NCBI RefSeq assembly: GCF_014836405.1
Contig: NZ_JACSQU010000003.1
Span: 248,001-312,000 of the forward strand
Source: Brevundimonas guildfordensis
Lineage (GTDB): Bacteria > Pseudomonadota > Alphaproteobacteria > Caulobacterales > Caulobacteraceae
DNA length: 64,000 nt
Reading direction: 5' to 3'
Shown here: in pieces, positions 40,705 through 49,058 of the stretch
Position numbering within the stretch: position 1 is the stretch's first letter
Layout of the letters: each line of letters starts with the position of its first letter
Notes under the pieces: model-generated
Told to the model about the DNA's origin: nothing
Databases searched by the model: none
The model's input: only the letters and a program-made list of their open reading frames with translations
Made by a program: the position numbers and the translations under genes

Positions 40705-41415
40705 ATGAGCCATCCTCTTGATCGGGCGGTGTTCAACGCCCTGACCACGCGCCTGTCGCCTTTCGCCACGCCGGATTCCGGAGCGGCCGCTGTGCGCATC
40801 GACCCTGAGGTCGGGGTGTTCCTGGCGGCGGCCGACGCGACGCCGGACAGCCCACGGGCGCTGACCGAGCTGAACCGGCGCCATCCCGGCGGAGGCCTGG
40901 TCGAGCGCGAGGACGGGCCGATGGTCGATGTCCTGCCCGACGGCGCCGTGATCGCCGCGCGGGTCGGCCTGGTGCAGATGACGGCCACGGCGCTGACGCC
41001 GGCGGGTTCGGCGGGGGCGGCGCTGGACGGCGTCATCGAGGAGCTGGACGAGGCTGACGCGCCGGCCATGCTGGCGCTGGCGACTCTGACGCGCCCCGGT
41101 CCTTTCCGCTCGAAGACGCGCAGGCTGGGCCCGTTCGTGGGCGTCAAGCGCGAGGGCCAACTGGTCGCCATGGCGGGGCGGCGGCTGCGCGTGGACGGTT
41201 TCACCGAGCTGAGCGGGGTCTGCACCCACCCGGACCATCGCGGCCAAGGCTATGCGGCGGCTCTGTCGCGCGCGGTGGTCGGCGAGATCCTGGCCTCGGG
41301 CGAGGCGGCCTTCCTGCACGCCTTCGCCGAGCATGAGGCGACCATCGCCTTCTATCGCGGTCTGGGATTTCAGGCTCGGGCGCGCATGACCTATACCCAA
41401 TTGGCCGAGGCTTAG
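40705..41415 (+). CDS. GNAT-family N-acetyltransferase
   Basis: 236 residues. The C-terminal half is a GNAT domain of the FR47-like type: LSGVCTHPDHRGQGYAAAL is the acetyl-CoA loop (motif A, R/QxxGxG/A present as RGQGYA) and EATIAFYRGLGFQ is motif B. The N-terminal half is a diverged GNAT-like lobe. The substrate is unknown. It is followed 11 bases later by the OsmC gene, which has its own strong ribosome site, so they are likely co-transcribed. Confidence 0.82.
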   Translation: MSHPLDRAVFNALTTRLSPFATPDSGAAAVRIDPEVGVFLAAADATPDSPRALTELNRRHPGGGLVEREDGPMVDVLPDGAVIAARVGLVQMTATALTPAGSAGAALDGVIEELDEADAPAMLALATLTRPGPFRSKTRRLGPFVGVKREGQLVAMAGRRLRVDGFTELSGVCTHPDHRGQGYAAALSRAVVGEILASGEAAFLHAFAEHEATIAFYRGLGFQARARMTYTQLAEA

Positions 41416-41426
41416 GAGGAGCGGAC

Positions 41427-41891
41427 ATGAGCGTGCATCGGGCGACGGTCGAATGGCGCCGAGGCGATCAGCCGTTCAGCGACAACCAATACGGGCGCGG
41501 CCATGACTGGCGCTTCGACGGCGGGGCCGTGGTGCGCGGTTCGTCCGCGCCTTCGGCCATGTGGCCGCCGCCCCTGTCGGACGAGACGGCGGTCGATCCC
41601 GAGGAAGCTTTGGTCGCCGCCCTGTCCAGCTGCCACATGCTGTTCTTCCTGGCCTACGCCCGCAAGGACGGCTTCATCGTCGATTCCTACCGCGACGACG
41701 CCGAGGGAACGCTGGGCAAGGACGAGCGCGGCAAGGTGTCGATCACCGAGGTGGCGCTGCGCCCCGCTGTAACCTGGTCAGGCGACAAGACGCCGGACGC
41801 GGCGGCCATCGCCGACCTGCACCATCGCGCCCACGACAGCTGCTACATCGCCAACTCGATCCGCGCTGAGGTCAGGATCGAGCCTCGCTGA
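41427..41891 (+). CDS. OsmC/Ohr-family protein
   Basis: 154 residues of the OsmC peroxiredoxin-like family. The two reactive Cys are Cys69 (LSSCHMLFFL) and Cys139 (HDSCYIANS), spaced as in thiol-dependent organic hydroperoxide reductases. The first 45 residues carry the family strand pattern VEWRRGD and GHDWRFDGG. AGGAGG lies upstream of the ATG. It ends 1 base from the stop of the convergent hydrolase gene. Substrate preference cannot be read. Confidence 0.88.
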   Translation: MSVHRATVEWRRGDQPFSDNQYGRGHDWRFDGGAVVRGSSAPSAMWPPPLSDETAVDPEEALVAALSSCHMLFFLAYARKDGFIVDSYRDDAEGTLGKDERGKVSITEVALRPAVTWSGDKTPDAAAIADLHHRAHDSCYIANSIRAEVRIEPR

Positions 41892-41892
41892 C

Positions 41893-42636
41893 CTAAGCTG
41901 CGGTCTGCTGCAGGAAGGCTCCGAAACGGCGCAGGGCGTCCTCGGTCAGGTCGGGGTGGTGGCGCATCGGCCCGTTATTGGTCGGTTCGTCAAAGGCGTG
42001 GGTGCCGTCGGCGACCCAGCTTTCGACCTCGGCCCCGCCCGCGCGGATCATGGCGTTGACCCGTTCGGCGTTGCGCACCGTGGTCAGGTGATCGCGTCCC
42101 GCCGTCAGCGCCAGGACGCGCGGATGATGGCGCCACGGCTTCATGCGGTTGAAGGCCCACGGACCGATATAGGCATAGGCCAGAAACACAGCCTTGATGC
42201 TTGGCAGGTCGACGGAGCCCGGGTCGGCGACGCCCATGCGGCGCGGCGCGGGCGTCTCGCTCATCATCTCCATGATGGCCCATCCGCCGTGGCTCCAGCC
42301 CGCCAGCGCCAGTTGGGAAGCGTCCACGTCCGGCCGCTGCGACAGGCCGTGGATGGCGGCCAGGACATCGCCGGCCCGCTCATAGCCCCGGAACATCACG
42401 CCGGTGCAGACCGTGGTCAGCGTCAACGTCCGGCCCCAACCGCGCGGACCATAGGAATCGACGATGGCGGCGCGCCAACCGGCCGCTTTCGCCGCCTCGG
42501 CATAGCGCGGCAGATGGCTGCGCAGACCGCCGCAACCGTGGAACAGCAGCACGGTCGGGCGCGGGCGGTCGTCGTCAGGCCCGACAATCTGCACATGCGG
42601 CTGCAACCGAGCCCAGCGGGCGGCGATGGTGTCCAT
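41893..42636 (-). CDS. Dienelactone hydrolase-like alpha/beta hydrolase
   Basis: 247 residues, alpha/beta hydrolase fold. The oxyanion region LLFHGCGGLRSH (30-41) precedes the nucleophile elbow GWSHGG with Ser115; a late THAFDEP holds the likely catalytic His and an acidic residue lies between. Cys-type dienelactone hydrolases have Cys as nucleophile, so this Ser version is only DLH-like. No signal peptide. It is divergent from the padR gene across about 107 bases, so it may share that control region. Confidence 0.8.
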   Translation of the reverse strand: MDTIAARWARLQPHVQIVGPDDDRPRPTVLLFHGCGGLRSHLPRYAEAAKAAGWRAAIVDSYGPRGWGRTLTLTTVCTGVMFRGYERAGDVLAAIHGLSQRPDVDASQLALAGWSHGGWAIMEMMSETPAPRRMGVADPGSVDLPSIKAVFLAYAYIGPWAFNRMKPWRHHPRVLALTAGRDHLTTVRNAERVNAMIRAGGAEVESWVADGTHAFDEPTNNGPMRHHPDLTEDALRRFGAFLQQTAA

Positions 42637-42692
42637 CCCTGCAATCTAGGGCGCCGTTCTTTTCAGGGAAGGGGTCTTGCGCGTCGCTCATT

Positions 42693-42724
42693 CAGATATA
42701 TCTGTTTGCCAGTTCGATATATCT
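42693..42724. promoter_or_regulatory. Twin ATATAT palindromes upstream of the PadR gene
   Basis: CAGATATATCTG (42693-42704, perfect) and GATATATC (42716-42723, perfect), centres 21 bases apart, i.e. two helical turns. They lie 20-51 bases before the PadR start, in the divergent gap. This is the likely operator of the PadR protein. Confidence 0.65.
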
Positions 42725-42743
42725 AATCGCGAGAAAAGAAGAG

Positions 42744-43367
42744 ATGAGAGGATCCAAGGGGATCGGAAGGCGCGGCCACGGCATGGGCCATGGCGGGCAG
42801 CACGGACCTGATCGCGGCTTGGGTTGCGGCGGCTACGGCCGGACGATGCGCCCTGAAGTCCGGCGTACGGGCGAGAGCCGGATGCGCGGCGAGGGTCACG
42901 GACGACGCGGCGGCGGCCGCATGTTCGAACACGGCGCCCTGCGTTGGGTGCTGCTGTCGCTGATCGCGGACAAGCCCAGCCACGGTTATGAACTGATCAA
43001 GGCCATCGAGGCGAGAGTGGGCGGCGCCTATGCCCCCAGCCCCGGCGTCATCTATCCCAGTCTCGCGCTGCTGGAAGACATGGGCGCCGTGAACGCCGTC
43101 GCCGACGGCGGCAAGAAGCGCTATGCCGTCACCGACGAAGGCCGTCGCCTGCTGGTTGAAAACGCCGAGGCCCTGGCCCACGCCGAGCGCAAGATGAAGG
43201 CCTTGGGCGGCCGCGCCGACCGGCCGGCGCGCATCGCCCAGGCCATCGAGGCATTCCGCGCGGCGACGCATGATCGCCTGACCCAGGAGCCGCCGCTCAG
43301 CGAAGCCCAGGTCGAGGCTCTTGCTGATATGATCGAAGCCGCAGCCGAAAAGGTGAGACAGGCATGA
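42744..43367 (+). CDS. PadR-family regulator, YqjI-like
   Basis: 207 residues. The first 60 are rich in Gly, His, Arg with GHGMGHGGQHG and Cys28, suggestive of metal binding; the next 75 are a PadR winged helix (LRWVLLSLIADKPSHGYEL, PSPGVIYPSLALLEDMG, KKRYAVTDEGRRLL). This layout equals E. coli YqjI, which represses the ferric-siderophore reductase YqjH and responds to metal. Here the next gene, overlapping by 4 bases, is such a reductase. The start has only a weak ribosome site. The palindromes at 42693-42724 are probable binding sites. Confidence 0.85.
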   Translation: MRGSKGIGRRGHGMGHGGQHGPDRGLGCGGYGRTMRPEVRRTGESRMRGEGHGRRGGGRMFEHGALRWVLLSLIADKPSHGYELIKAIEARVGGAYAPSPGVIYPSLALLEDMGAVNAVADGGKKRYAVTDEGRRLLVENAEALAHAERKMKALGGRADRPARIAQAIEAFRAATHDRLTQEPPLSEAQVEALADMIEAAAEKVRQA

Positions 43368-44179
43368 GCAACGCTCTGTTGAGACAACCGCGCCGCGTGC
43401 GGCATGAGCTGAAATTCCGCCACGCCCGCGTCGAGGCGGTGGAGCAGCTGACCCCGGTCCTGAAGCGCGTCGTGTTGACGGGCGACGAGCTGGAGGGCTT
43501 CTTCAGCCCCGGCTTCGACGACCATGTGAAGATCTTCCCCGTGCCGCGCGGCGAGCCGCTGGTGCTGCCGACGCTGGGGCCCGACGGGCCGGTGTTCCCG
43601 GACCCCCGGCCGGTGGCGCGCGACTACACCCCGCGCCTGTTCGACGCCGCCAATCGTCGGCTGACCATCGACTTCGCTGTCGGCCACGGCGGTCCGGCCA
43701 CCGCCTGGGCCGAGGACGCGCAGCCCGGAGACGAACTGGGTCTGGGCGGCCCGCGCGGGTCCTTCCTGATCCCGACCAGCTTCGCCGAGCACCTGCTGGT
43801 CGGCGACGAGACCGCCATCCCCGCCATCGCCCGCCGTTTGGAGGAACTGCCGAAAGGCGCGCGCGCGATAGCCTGTATCGAGGTCAACGATGCCGCCGGC
43901 GAACTGGACCTGCCCAGTCCGGCGGACGTCGAGATCGTCTGGGTGCACCGCAAGGGCGGACCGCGTGGGCGGGCGGAAGCCCTGACGGCTGCGGCGATCG
44001 CGGCGGCGCAGCGGATCGACCCGGCCGACGCCTATGTCTGGGTCGCCTGCGAATCCTCGGTGGCCCGCGCGATGCGCGCGGCGTTGCTGGCCGCCCGGCC
44101 GTTCAACACGAAATGGATGAAGGTCGCCGGCTACTGGCGCCTGGGCGGCGTCGGCTCGAACGATGTGATCGAGGACTGA
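43364..44179 (+). CDS. Siderophore-interacting FAD-linked reductase, YqjH-like
   Basis: 271 residues. N-terminal FAD-binding domain of the siderophore-interacting type (RVVLTGDELEGFFSPG, then RDYTPRLFD for FAD contact and the GGPATAWAEDAQPGDELGLGGPRG segment split over two strands) and a C-terminal SIP domain (LLVGDETAIPAIARRLEELP; KVAGYWRLGGVGSNDVIED). It reduces ferric siderophores with NAD(P)H so that iron is released in the cytoplasm. Its ATG overlaps the padR stop, making a two-gene unit. Confidence 0.9.
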   Translation: MSNALLRQPRRVRHELKFRHARVEAVEQLTPVLKRVVLTGDELEGFFSPGFDDHVKIFPVPRGEPLVLPTLGPDGPVFPDPRPVARDYTPRLFDAANRRLTIDFAVGHGGPATAWAEDAQPGDELGLGGPRGSFLIPTSFAEHLLVGDETAIPAIARRLEELPKGARAIACIEVNDAAGELDLPSPADVEIVWVHRKGGPRGRAEALTAAAIAAAQRIDPADAYVWVACESSVARAMRAALLAARPFNTKWMKVAGYWRLGGVGSNDVIED

Positions 44180-44205
44180 GGCCCGACCCAGTCCCGATCA
44201 AAGAT

Positions 44206-44240
44206 AAAGGGCGCTGCCGATGACCGGCAGCGCCCTTTTC
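44206..44240 (+). terminator. Intrinsic terminator of the padR/SIP unit
   Basis: Fourteen-pair stem AAAGGGCGCTGCCG / CGGCAGCGCCCTTT, 5-base loop, then a short T run. On the other strand a T-rich tail (TTTATCTTT) also follows, so it could back up purH. Confidence 0.92.
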
Positions 44241-44255
44241 GTTTGCGCTCACGCA

Positions 44256-44337
44256 GTGAGCCGCCGCGCGGCTTGCGTTAGCGCAACAAAGCAGCGCTCA
44301 AGCAGCGAGCGACCGCGTCGCGAGCGATAGCGCCCTT
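44256..44337. repeat. Two copies of the dispersed hairpin family, inverted
   Basis: 44256-44284 (reverse complement GCGCTAACGCAAGCCGCGCGGC...) and 44294-44337 (reverse complement GGGCGCTATCGCTCGCGACG, then CGGTCGCTCGCTGCTTGAGCGC). Both match the elements at 5500 and 56030-56127. They fill the gap just after the purH stop. Confidence 0.65.
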
Positions 44338-44343
44338 AAAGAC

Positions 44344-45948
44344 CTAGTGCCGGAACACGCGCACGCCGGTGAAGGCCATGGCGATGCCGCGTTCGTCGGC
44401 AGCGGCGATGACTTCCTCGTCGCGGATCGAGCCGCCCGGCTGAATCACCGCCGTGGCCCCGGCCGCGACGGCTTCCAGCAGGCCGTCGGCGAAGGGGAAG
44501 AAGGCTTCCGAAGCGCAGGCCGAACCCTCGGCCAGCGAGTGGGCCAGGCCCTTGGCCTCGCCCGCTTCCTTGGCGCGGATGGCGGCGATGCGGGCGCTGT
44601 CGCGGCGGTTCATCTGGCCGGCGCCGATGCCCGCCGTCTGGCCGTCCTTGGCGTAGACGATGGCGTTGGACTTGACGTGCTTGGCCACGGTGAAGGCGAA
44701 CAGCATGTCCTGGATCTCGGTCGGCGTCGGCTGGCGGCGCGTGACGATCTTCAGGTCTTCCGGCTTGATCAGCGAGCGGTCGCGCGACTGCACCAGGAAG
44801 CCGCCCGCGACCGAGCGGAACACCTCGCCCGCGCCGTGCGGATCGGGCAGGCCGTCGGTGATCAGCAGGCGCAGGTTCTTCTTGGCGGCGAAGACGGCCT
44901 TGGCCTCTTCGTCGGCGCCGGGGGCGATGACCACCTCGGTGAAGATGCCGGTGATGGCGCGGGCGTCCTCGCCGGTCAACGGGCGGTTGACGGCGATGAC
45001 GCCGCCGAAGGCCGACACCGCGTCGCATTCCAGCGCGCGGGCGTAAGCTTCGGACAAGGTGTGGCCGACGGCCACGCCGCAGGGGTTGGCGTGCTTGACG
45101 ATGACGCAGGCCGGGGCCTCGAACTCGGCGACCAGCTCATAGGCGGCGTCGGCGTCGGCGATGTTGTTGTAGCCCAGCTCCTTGCCCTGGACCTGTTCAG
45201 CGTAGGCCACGCCCGGACGACGCTCGCCGGTGCGGTAGAAGGCGCCGGTCTGGTGCGGGTTCTCGCCATAGCGCAGGGTCTGCGCCAGCGAACCGGCGAT
45301 CGACTTGCGCGCCGGGGCGGCGTCGTTCAGCTGGCCGGCGAACCAGCCGGACACGGCGGCGTCATAGGCGGCGGTGCGGGCGAAGGCGCGGGCGGCCAGC
45401 TGCTTGCGCAGCGCCAGGGTGGTCGAACCGTCGGCCTTCAGGGCGTCGACGATCAGGTTGATGCTCTCGGCGTCGACGGCGACGGCGACGTGGCCGTGGT
45501 TCTTGCTGCCCGAACGGATCATGGCCGGGCCGCCGATGTCGATGTTCTCGATGGCCGCCTCGAATCCGCCGCCGTCCTCGACGGTCTTCTCGAACGGATA
45601 GAGGTCGATCCAGACGATATCGATGGCGCCGATATTGTGCTCGGTCATGGCGGCGGCGTGGGCCGGGGCGTTGCGCACGCCCAGCAGGCCGCCGTGCACG
45701 ACGGGGTGCAGGGTCTTGACCCGGCCGTCCATCATTTCCGGGAAGCCGGTCAGGTCGGCGACGTCCTTGACCGGCAGGCCGAAGCCCGCGATCGCCGCCT
45801 TGGTGCCGCCGGTCGAGACCAGTTCGACGCCGAGGCCCGCCAGGGTGCGCGCGGCGTCTTCCAGCCCCGCCTTGTCCGACAGGGAGATCAGGGCGCGGAC
45901 GGGCTTGATCGCGTCGGGGGCGGGCGGAAAGTCGGGAGCGGCGGGCAT
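44344..45948 (-). CDS. purH: Bifunctional AICAR transformylase / IMP cyclohydrolase
   Basis: 534 residues doing the last two steps of IMP synthesis. N-terminal MGS-type cyclohydrolase domain ([52 protein letters not shown] region, here [20 protein letters not shown]) and C-terminal transformylase domain with [11 protein letters not shown], the catalytic Lys-His pair, and the C-terminal [15 protein letters not shown] start at the ATG at 45948 ([12 protein letters not shown]); the frame is open to 46002. Only the dispersed hairpins and a shared terminator follow it. Confidence 0.96.
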   Translation of the reverse strand: MPAAPDFPPAPDAIKPVRALISLSDKAGLEDAARTLAGLGVELVSTGGTKAAIAGFGLPVKDVADLTGFPEMMDGRVKTLHPVVHGGLLGVRNAPAHAAAMTEHNIGAIDIVWIDLYPFEKTVEDGGGFEAAIENIDIGGPAMIRSGSKNHGHVAVAVDAESINLIVDALKADGSTTLALRKQLAARAFARTAAYDAAVSGWFAGQLNDAAPARKSIAGSLAQTLRYGENPHQTGAFYRTGERRPGVAYAEQVQGKELGYNNIADADAAYELVAEFEAPACVIVKHANPCGVAVGHTLSEAYARALECDAVSAFGGVIAVNRPLTGEDARAITGIFTEVVIAPGADEEAKAVFAAKKNLRLLITDGLPDPHGAGEVFRSVAGGFLVQSRDRSLIKPEDLKIVTRRQPTPTEIQDMLFAFTVAKHVKSNAIVYAKDGQTAGIGAGQMNRRDSARIAAIRAKEAGEAKGLAHSLAEGSACASEAFFPFADGLLEAVAAGATAVIQPGGSIRDEEVIAAADERGIAMAFTGVRVFRH

Positions 45949-46036
45949 GGGCGGCGTCCGTTTACAGCTGGGGCGGGGAGATGGCGGGGCCTCTAGCACC
46001 AACGGGACGCGGCGTCAGCCCTTCGACCTACACACG

Positions 46037-46065
46037 CCGTCATCCTCGGGCTTGACCCGAGGATC
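46037..46065. repeat. Left 29-bp arm flanking the GIY-YIG gene
   Basis: Palindromic sequence around CCTCGGGCTTGACCCGAGG. Its 29 bases are the exact reverse complement of 46399-46427. It lies 24 bases before the nuclease gene start. Confidence 0.85.
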
Positions 46066-46089
46066 GAGTTGTCTGTCACTCGACGGTAC

Positions 46090-46479
46090 ATGAGCCAGCG
46101 CCGCCCCTGCATCGCGACCTATATTCTGGCCAGCCGCCCGCTCGGCGTCCTTTACGTCGGCATGACGTCGAACCTGTACGAGCGTACTCGTCAGCATCGT
46201 GAGGACCGCATCGAAGGCTTCGCTGAGCGCTACGGTTGCAAGACGCTGGTCTGGTACGAAATGCACGGCTTCGTCACAGAGGCGATCCGGCGAGAGAAGG
46301 CGCTCAAGCGCTGGAACAGAACATGGAAGCTGGAACTGGTCGAGAAGACCAACCCGGGGTGGCGGGACCTTTATCCCAGCCTGTTCGGACAGGCGCCTGA
46401 TCCTCGGGTCAAGCCCGAGGATGACGGAGAAGGGGAGGGAAGCGTCAGCGCCTTCCTCCGCCGCCTCGACGGCCCTTAG
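46090..46479 (+). CDS. GIY-YIG nuclease-family protein between inverted repeats
   Basis: 129 residues, UPF0213/YhbQ-like small GIY-YIG protein. The motif pair is YILASRPLGVLYVGMT (11-26; Tyr11, Tyr22, Gly24), Arg32 lies in the ERTRQHRED helix, Glu69 in AIRREKALKRW is the expected metal-binding acid, and NPGWRDLY follows. The domain ends near residue 100; residues 104-113 (DPRVKPEDDG) are encoded by the right repeat arm, so the tail looks acquired by read-through into the repeat. A start at the ATG 46090 is chosen; a TTG at 46069 is weaker. The end overlaps the convergent heparinase gene by 4 bases. A DNA-cutting role is plausible but unproven. Confidence 0.85.
   Translation: MSQRRPCIATYILASRPLGVLYVGMTSNLYERTRQHREDRIEGFAERYGCKTLVWYEMHGFVTEAIRREKALKRWNRTWKLELVEKTNPGWRDLYPSLFGQAPDPRVKPEDDGEGEGSVSAFLRRLDGP
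46399..46427. repeat. Right 29-bp arm, inside the GIY-YIG reading frame
   Basis: Exact inverse of 46037-46065, palindromic around CCTCGGGTCAAGCCCGAGG. It is translated as part of the C-terminal tail of the nuclease gene. Confidence 0.85.
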
Positions 46480-48290
46480 TCCGGATCGCCGCTCGCGCCG
46501 GCGGGGCTCAGCTTCCAGCGGACCTTGGTCTCGGCGTCGGTGCGGGCCGAGCCGCGCACGACGATCTGCAAGGAGCGGCGGGTCAGGCCGTCATCGATGT
46601 GGACGGCGGGCTCGATGGCCACGTCGGGGCCGTCGCTGCGGAACCACCAGCCGCGACCGGACGGGCCGCGCAGCAGGATGGAGCGGCGGTCGCGGGCCAG
46701 CGAGGCCTGCACGCCCGGCTCCAGCTGGAAGCGCAGGGCGTAGGGCGCGGCGATGGCGCGGGCCGCCTCGGGGCGGTCTGCAGGCGGATGCAGCCGCTCC
46801 TCGGCGCGCAGTTCGTCCAGCCGCTGGTCGATATACAGGCGGCGCTGGTGCATCAGGCCGTACAGCGGCATCCAGCCGTCGTGCTCGACCTCCAGCCAGA
46901 CGGCGCCGTCGCCCTCCTGGTGCTGGCGGGTGACATGCAGGGCCGGGCCGACGAGGCGCGGGCCCAGAAGCTCGCCCTTCCAGCCCCCCAAGGGCTCGCT
47001 CATTGGTTGTTCGCCCAGCGTCAGGGTCGAAGCGCCGTGCGCAAGGCGCAGGGCCTGGCGGTCCATGGCGCGCGGCGTCCAGCCGGCCGAGGTGAACAGG
47101 CGGTCGCGGCCGCAAACGACTTCGAGCGCAGCGGGCTGGCTGCAGGCGGCCGCCGACCAGGCGTTGAGGGCCGGCGCCTCGACATCGACCATGACCGTCA
47201 GCAGCGGACTGGAAACGCGCAGCAGGCCGCCCACGGCGCCGCTGGGCGGGGCGGCGGGGGCGTCGTCATGGGCGCGGGCGGCGGCGATGCGCTCCGCCGT
47301 CGAAGGGCCGCCGCCCTGGAACACGGCCAGACGCCGGTCGGGCAAGGTCTGAAGGCGCAGGGCCAGGGTCAGGCGTGAGATGGCCTCGGCGACCGCCTCG
47401 GGCGTCACTTCCGACAGCTGGGCCAAGGCGTCGTCCAGCGTCAGCAGGTCGAGCAGCAGCTCCAGCCCCTTTTCCGGCGCGCGCGAGGCGTGGGCGCCGT
47501 CGGGCGCGACCGTGGCGGCCAGGGCGGAGGGCAGGCGTTTCAGGGCCTTGTTGCGGATGGCGGCGCCGGTTTTTCCGGTCAGGGCGCAGCCGGCGATGGC
47601 GGCGGCGGTCAGGCGCTCGGCCCGGCCCATGACGCCGCCGGGCGGGCGCAGCAGCTGCCGCGCCTGACGGGCCAGGATGTCCGTCAGCCGCAGTCGTTCG
47701 ATCTCGGTCGCGGCGCCCGCCAGACGCCGTCCAGCGCAAGCCAGATGATAGACCCGGCGGGCCAGGATGTCGGGGTCCCAGGAGAACGGCGACCAGCGGC
47801 TGAAGACGTCCTGCCAGGCCAGGGTCAGGGACAGGGTCTCGCGCACGCCGCGCTCGCCCTGGGCCATCATGGCGGGCAGCCAGTTGAAACTGTGCAGTTC
47901 GACGGCGAAGGCGCGGCTGGGGGTGGGGCTGTTCCACAGCTCGACCGGCGCGCCAGCGTCGAGGCTGAGACCGGCCAGCGTCAGCTTGCCTGACAGAAGC
48001 GGGCGCGGGGCCTCTTCCGAGAGGGGACGGAAATCGCGCGGACTGACGGCGAACCCGTCGGCGGTGGGGCCGCCCAGGGTCAGGCCGTAGCCGGGCAGTC
48101 CGTACAGCTCGATCCAGGCCTGTCGCGCCGCCAGCGCCTTGGCGACCGAGGCCCACAGGCGCGGGTCCGGGCGCGCGCCCGAGGCCGGGCGCATGGGGGT
48201 GCGCATCGGCGCGCCCTTCAGGCCGGGAATGTGACCCTCGGCCAGGGGGACGTCGCTGTCGCGCGGGGCGAAGGGGCCGAGAGGGCTCAC
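46476..48290 (-). CDS. Heparinase II/III-family protein
   Basis: 604 residues. The N-terminal two thirds are helical (toroid-like: FNWLPAMMAQGERGVRETLS; QARQLLRPPGGVMGRAERL) and the C-terminal third is rich in beta strands (VTRQHQEGDGAVWLEVEHDG, QRRLYIDQRLDELRAEERL), the layout of heparinase II/III lyases. No signal peptide is seen, and its sugar substrate cannot be read; in Caulobacterales such genes sit beside rpe and purH. Its start overlaps the rpe stop by 4 bases (ATGA), and its end overlaps the GIY-YIG gene. Likely cell-envelope polysaccharide related, by inference. Confidence 0.8.
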   Translation of the reverse strand: MSPLGPFAPRDSDVPLAEGHIPGLKGAPMRTPMRPASGARPDPRLWASVAKALAARQAWIELYGLPGYGLTLGGPTADGFAVSPRDFRPLSEEAPRPLLSGKLTLAGLSLDAGAPVELWNSPTPSRAFAVELHSFNWLPAMMAQGERGVRETLSLTLAWQDVFSRWSPFSWDPDILARRVYHLACAGRRLAGAATEIERLRLTDILARQARQLLRPPGGVMGRAERLTAAAIAGCALTGKTGAAIRNKALKRLPSALAATVAPDGAHASRAPEKGLELLLDLLTLDDALAQLSEVTPEAVAEAISRLTLALRLQTLPDRRLAVFQGGGPSTAERIAAARAHDDAPAAPPSGAVGGLLRVSSPLLTVMVDVEAPALNAWSAAACSQPAALEVVCGRDRLFTSAGWTPRAMDRQALRLAHGASTLTLGEQPMSEPLGGWKGELLGPRLVGPALHVTRQHQEGDGAVWLEVEHDGWMPLYGLMHQRRLYIDQRLDELRAEERLHPPADRPEAARAIAAPYALRFQLEPGVQASLARDRRSILLRGPSGRGWWFRSDGPDVAIEPAVHIDDGLTRRSLQIVVRGSARTDAETKVRWKLSPAGASGDPD

Positions 48291-48967
48291 GCGGCGGCGG
48301 CCTTCAGGGCCTGAATGTTGGCGGCATAGGCGTCCGGCCCGCCCTTGAAGACGAAGGAGCCGGCGACCAGGGCGTCGGCCCCGGCGGCGACGCAGGCCCC
48401 GGCGTTGGCGGCGACGACGCCGCCGTCGACCTGCAGGTGCGCCTTCGATCCGGCGCGGTCGAGGATGGCGCGGGCGCGCTCAATCTTCCGCAATGAAGAC
48501 TCGATGAACTTCTGCCCGCCGAAGCCCGGATTGACCGACATGATCAGCACCAGATCGACCAGGTCGACGGTCTCCTCCAGCACGCTCAGCGGCGTGGCGG
48601 GGTTGAACACCAGGCCCGCCTTGGCGCCCAACTGGCGGATCTGGCCCAAGGTGCGGTGGACGTGCGGCCCGCTTTCGGGGTGGACGCTCATGAGGTCGGC
48701 GCCCGCCGCACGGTAGGCCTCCAGCCAGTTATCGACCGGCGCGACCATCAGGTGGACGTCGAACGGCAGGGTCGTGTGCGGCCGCAGGGCCTTCACCACG
48801 TCCGGGCCGATGGTCAGGTTGGGCACGAAATGGCCGTCCATCACGTCGACGTGGATCCAGTCGGCCCCGGCCGCCTCGAGGGCGCGGATCTCCTCGCCCA
48901 GCTTGGAGAAGTCGCTGGCCAGGATGGAGGGGCAGATCAGCGGGGCGGTCGCGGTCATCTGGGTCAT
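48287..48967 (-). CDS. rpe: Ribulose-phosphate 3-epimerase
   Basis: 226 residues, TIM barrel enzyme interconverting ribulose 5-phosphate and xylulose 5-phosphate. Metal and acid residues lie in IHVDVMDGHFVPN (His39, Asp41), FDVHLMV and the later QVDGGV; the phosphate loop is SVNPGFGGQKF. All are intact. Two Met codons (MTQM) leave the exact start open by three residues. First gene of the pair with the heparinase-family gene. Confidence 0.97.
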   Translation of the reverse strand: MTQMTATAPLICPSILASDFSKLGEEIRALEAAGADWIHVDVMDGHFVPNLTIGPDVVKALRPHTTLPFDVHLMVAPVDNWLEAYRAAGADLMSVHPESGPHVHRTLGQIRQLGAKAGLVFNPATPLSVLEETVDLVDLVLIMSVNPGFGGQKFIESSLRKIERARAILDRAGSKAHLQVDGGVVAANAGACVAAGADALVAGSFVFKGGPDAYAANIQALKAAAA

Positions 48968-49058
48968 GATGCTGCGACTTACGTCCCCGCGAGGCGAGGG
49001 GCAAGCCGGGCCGCTGACGCAGGCCGTGCTTTCGCGAGCGAAGGCGGCCGGCCGGCGG

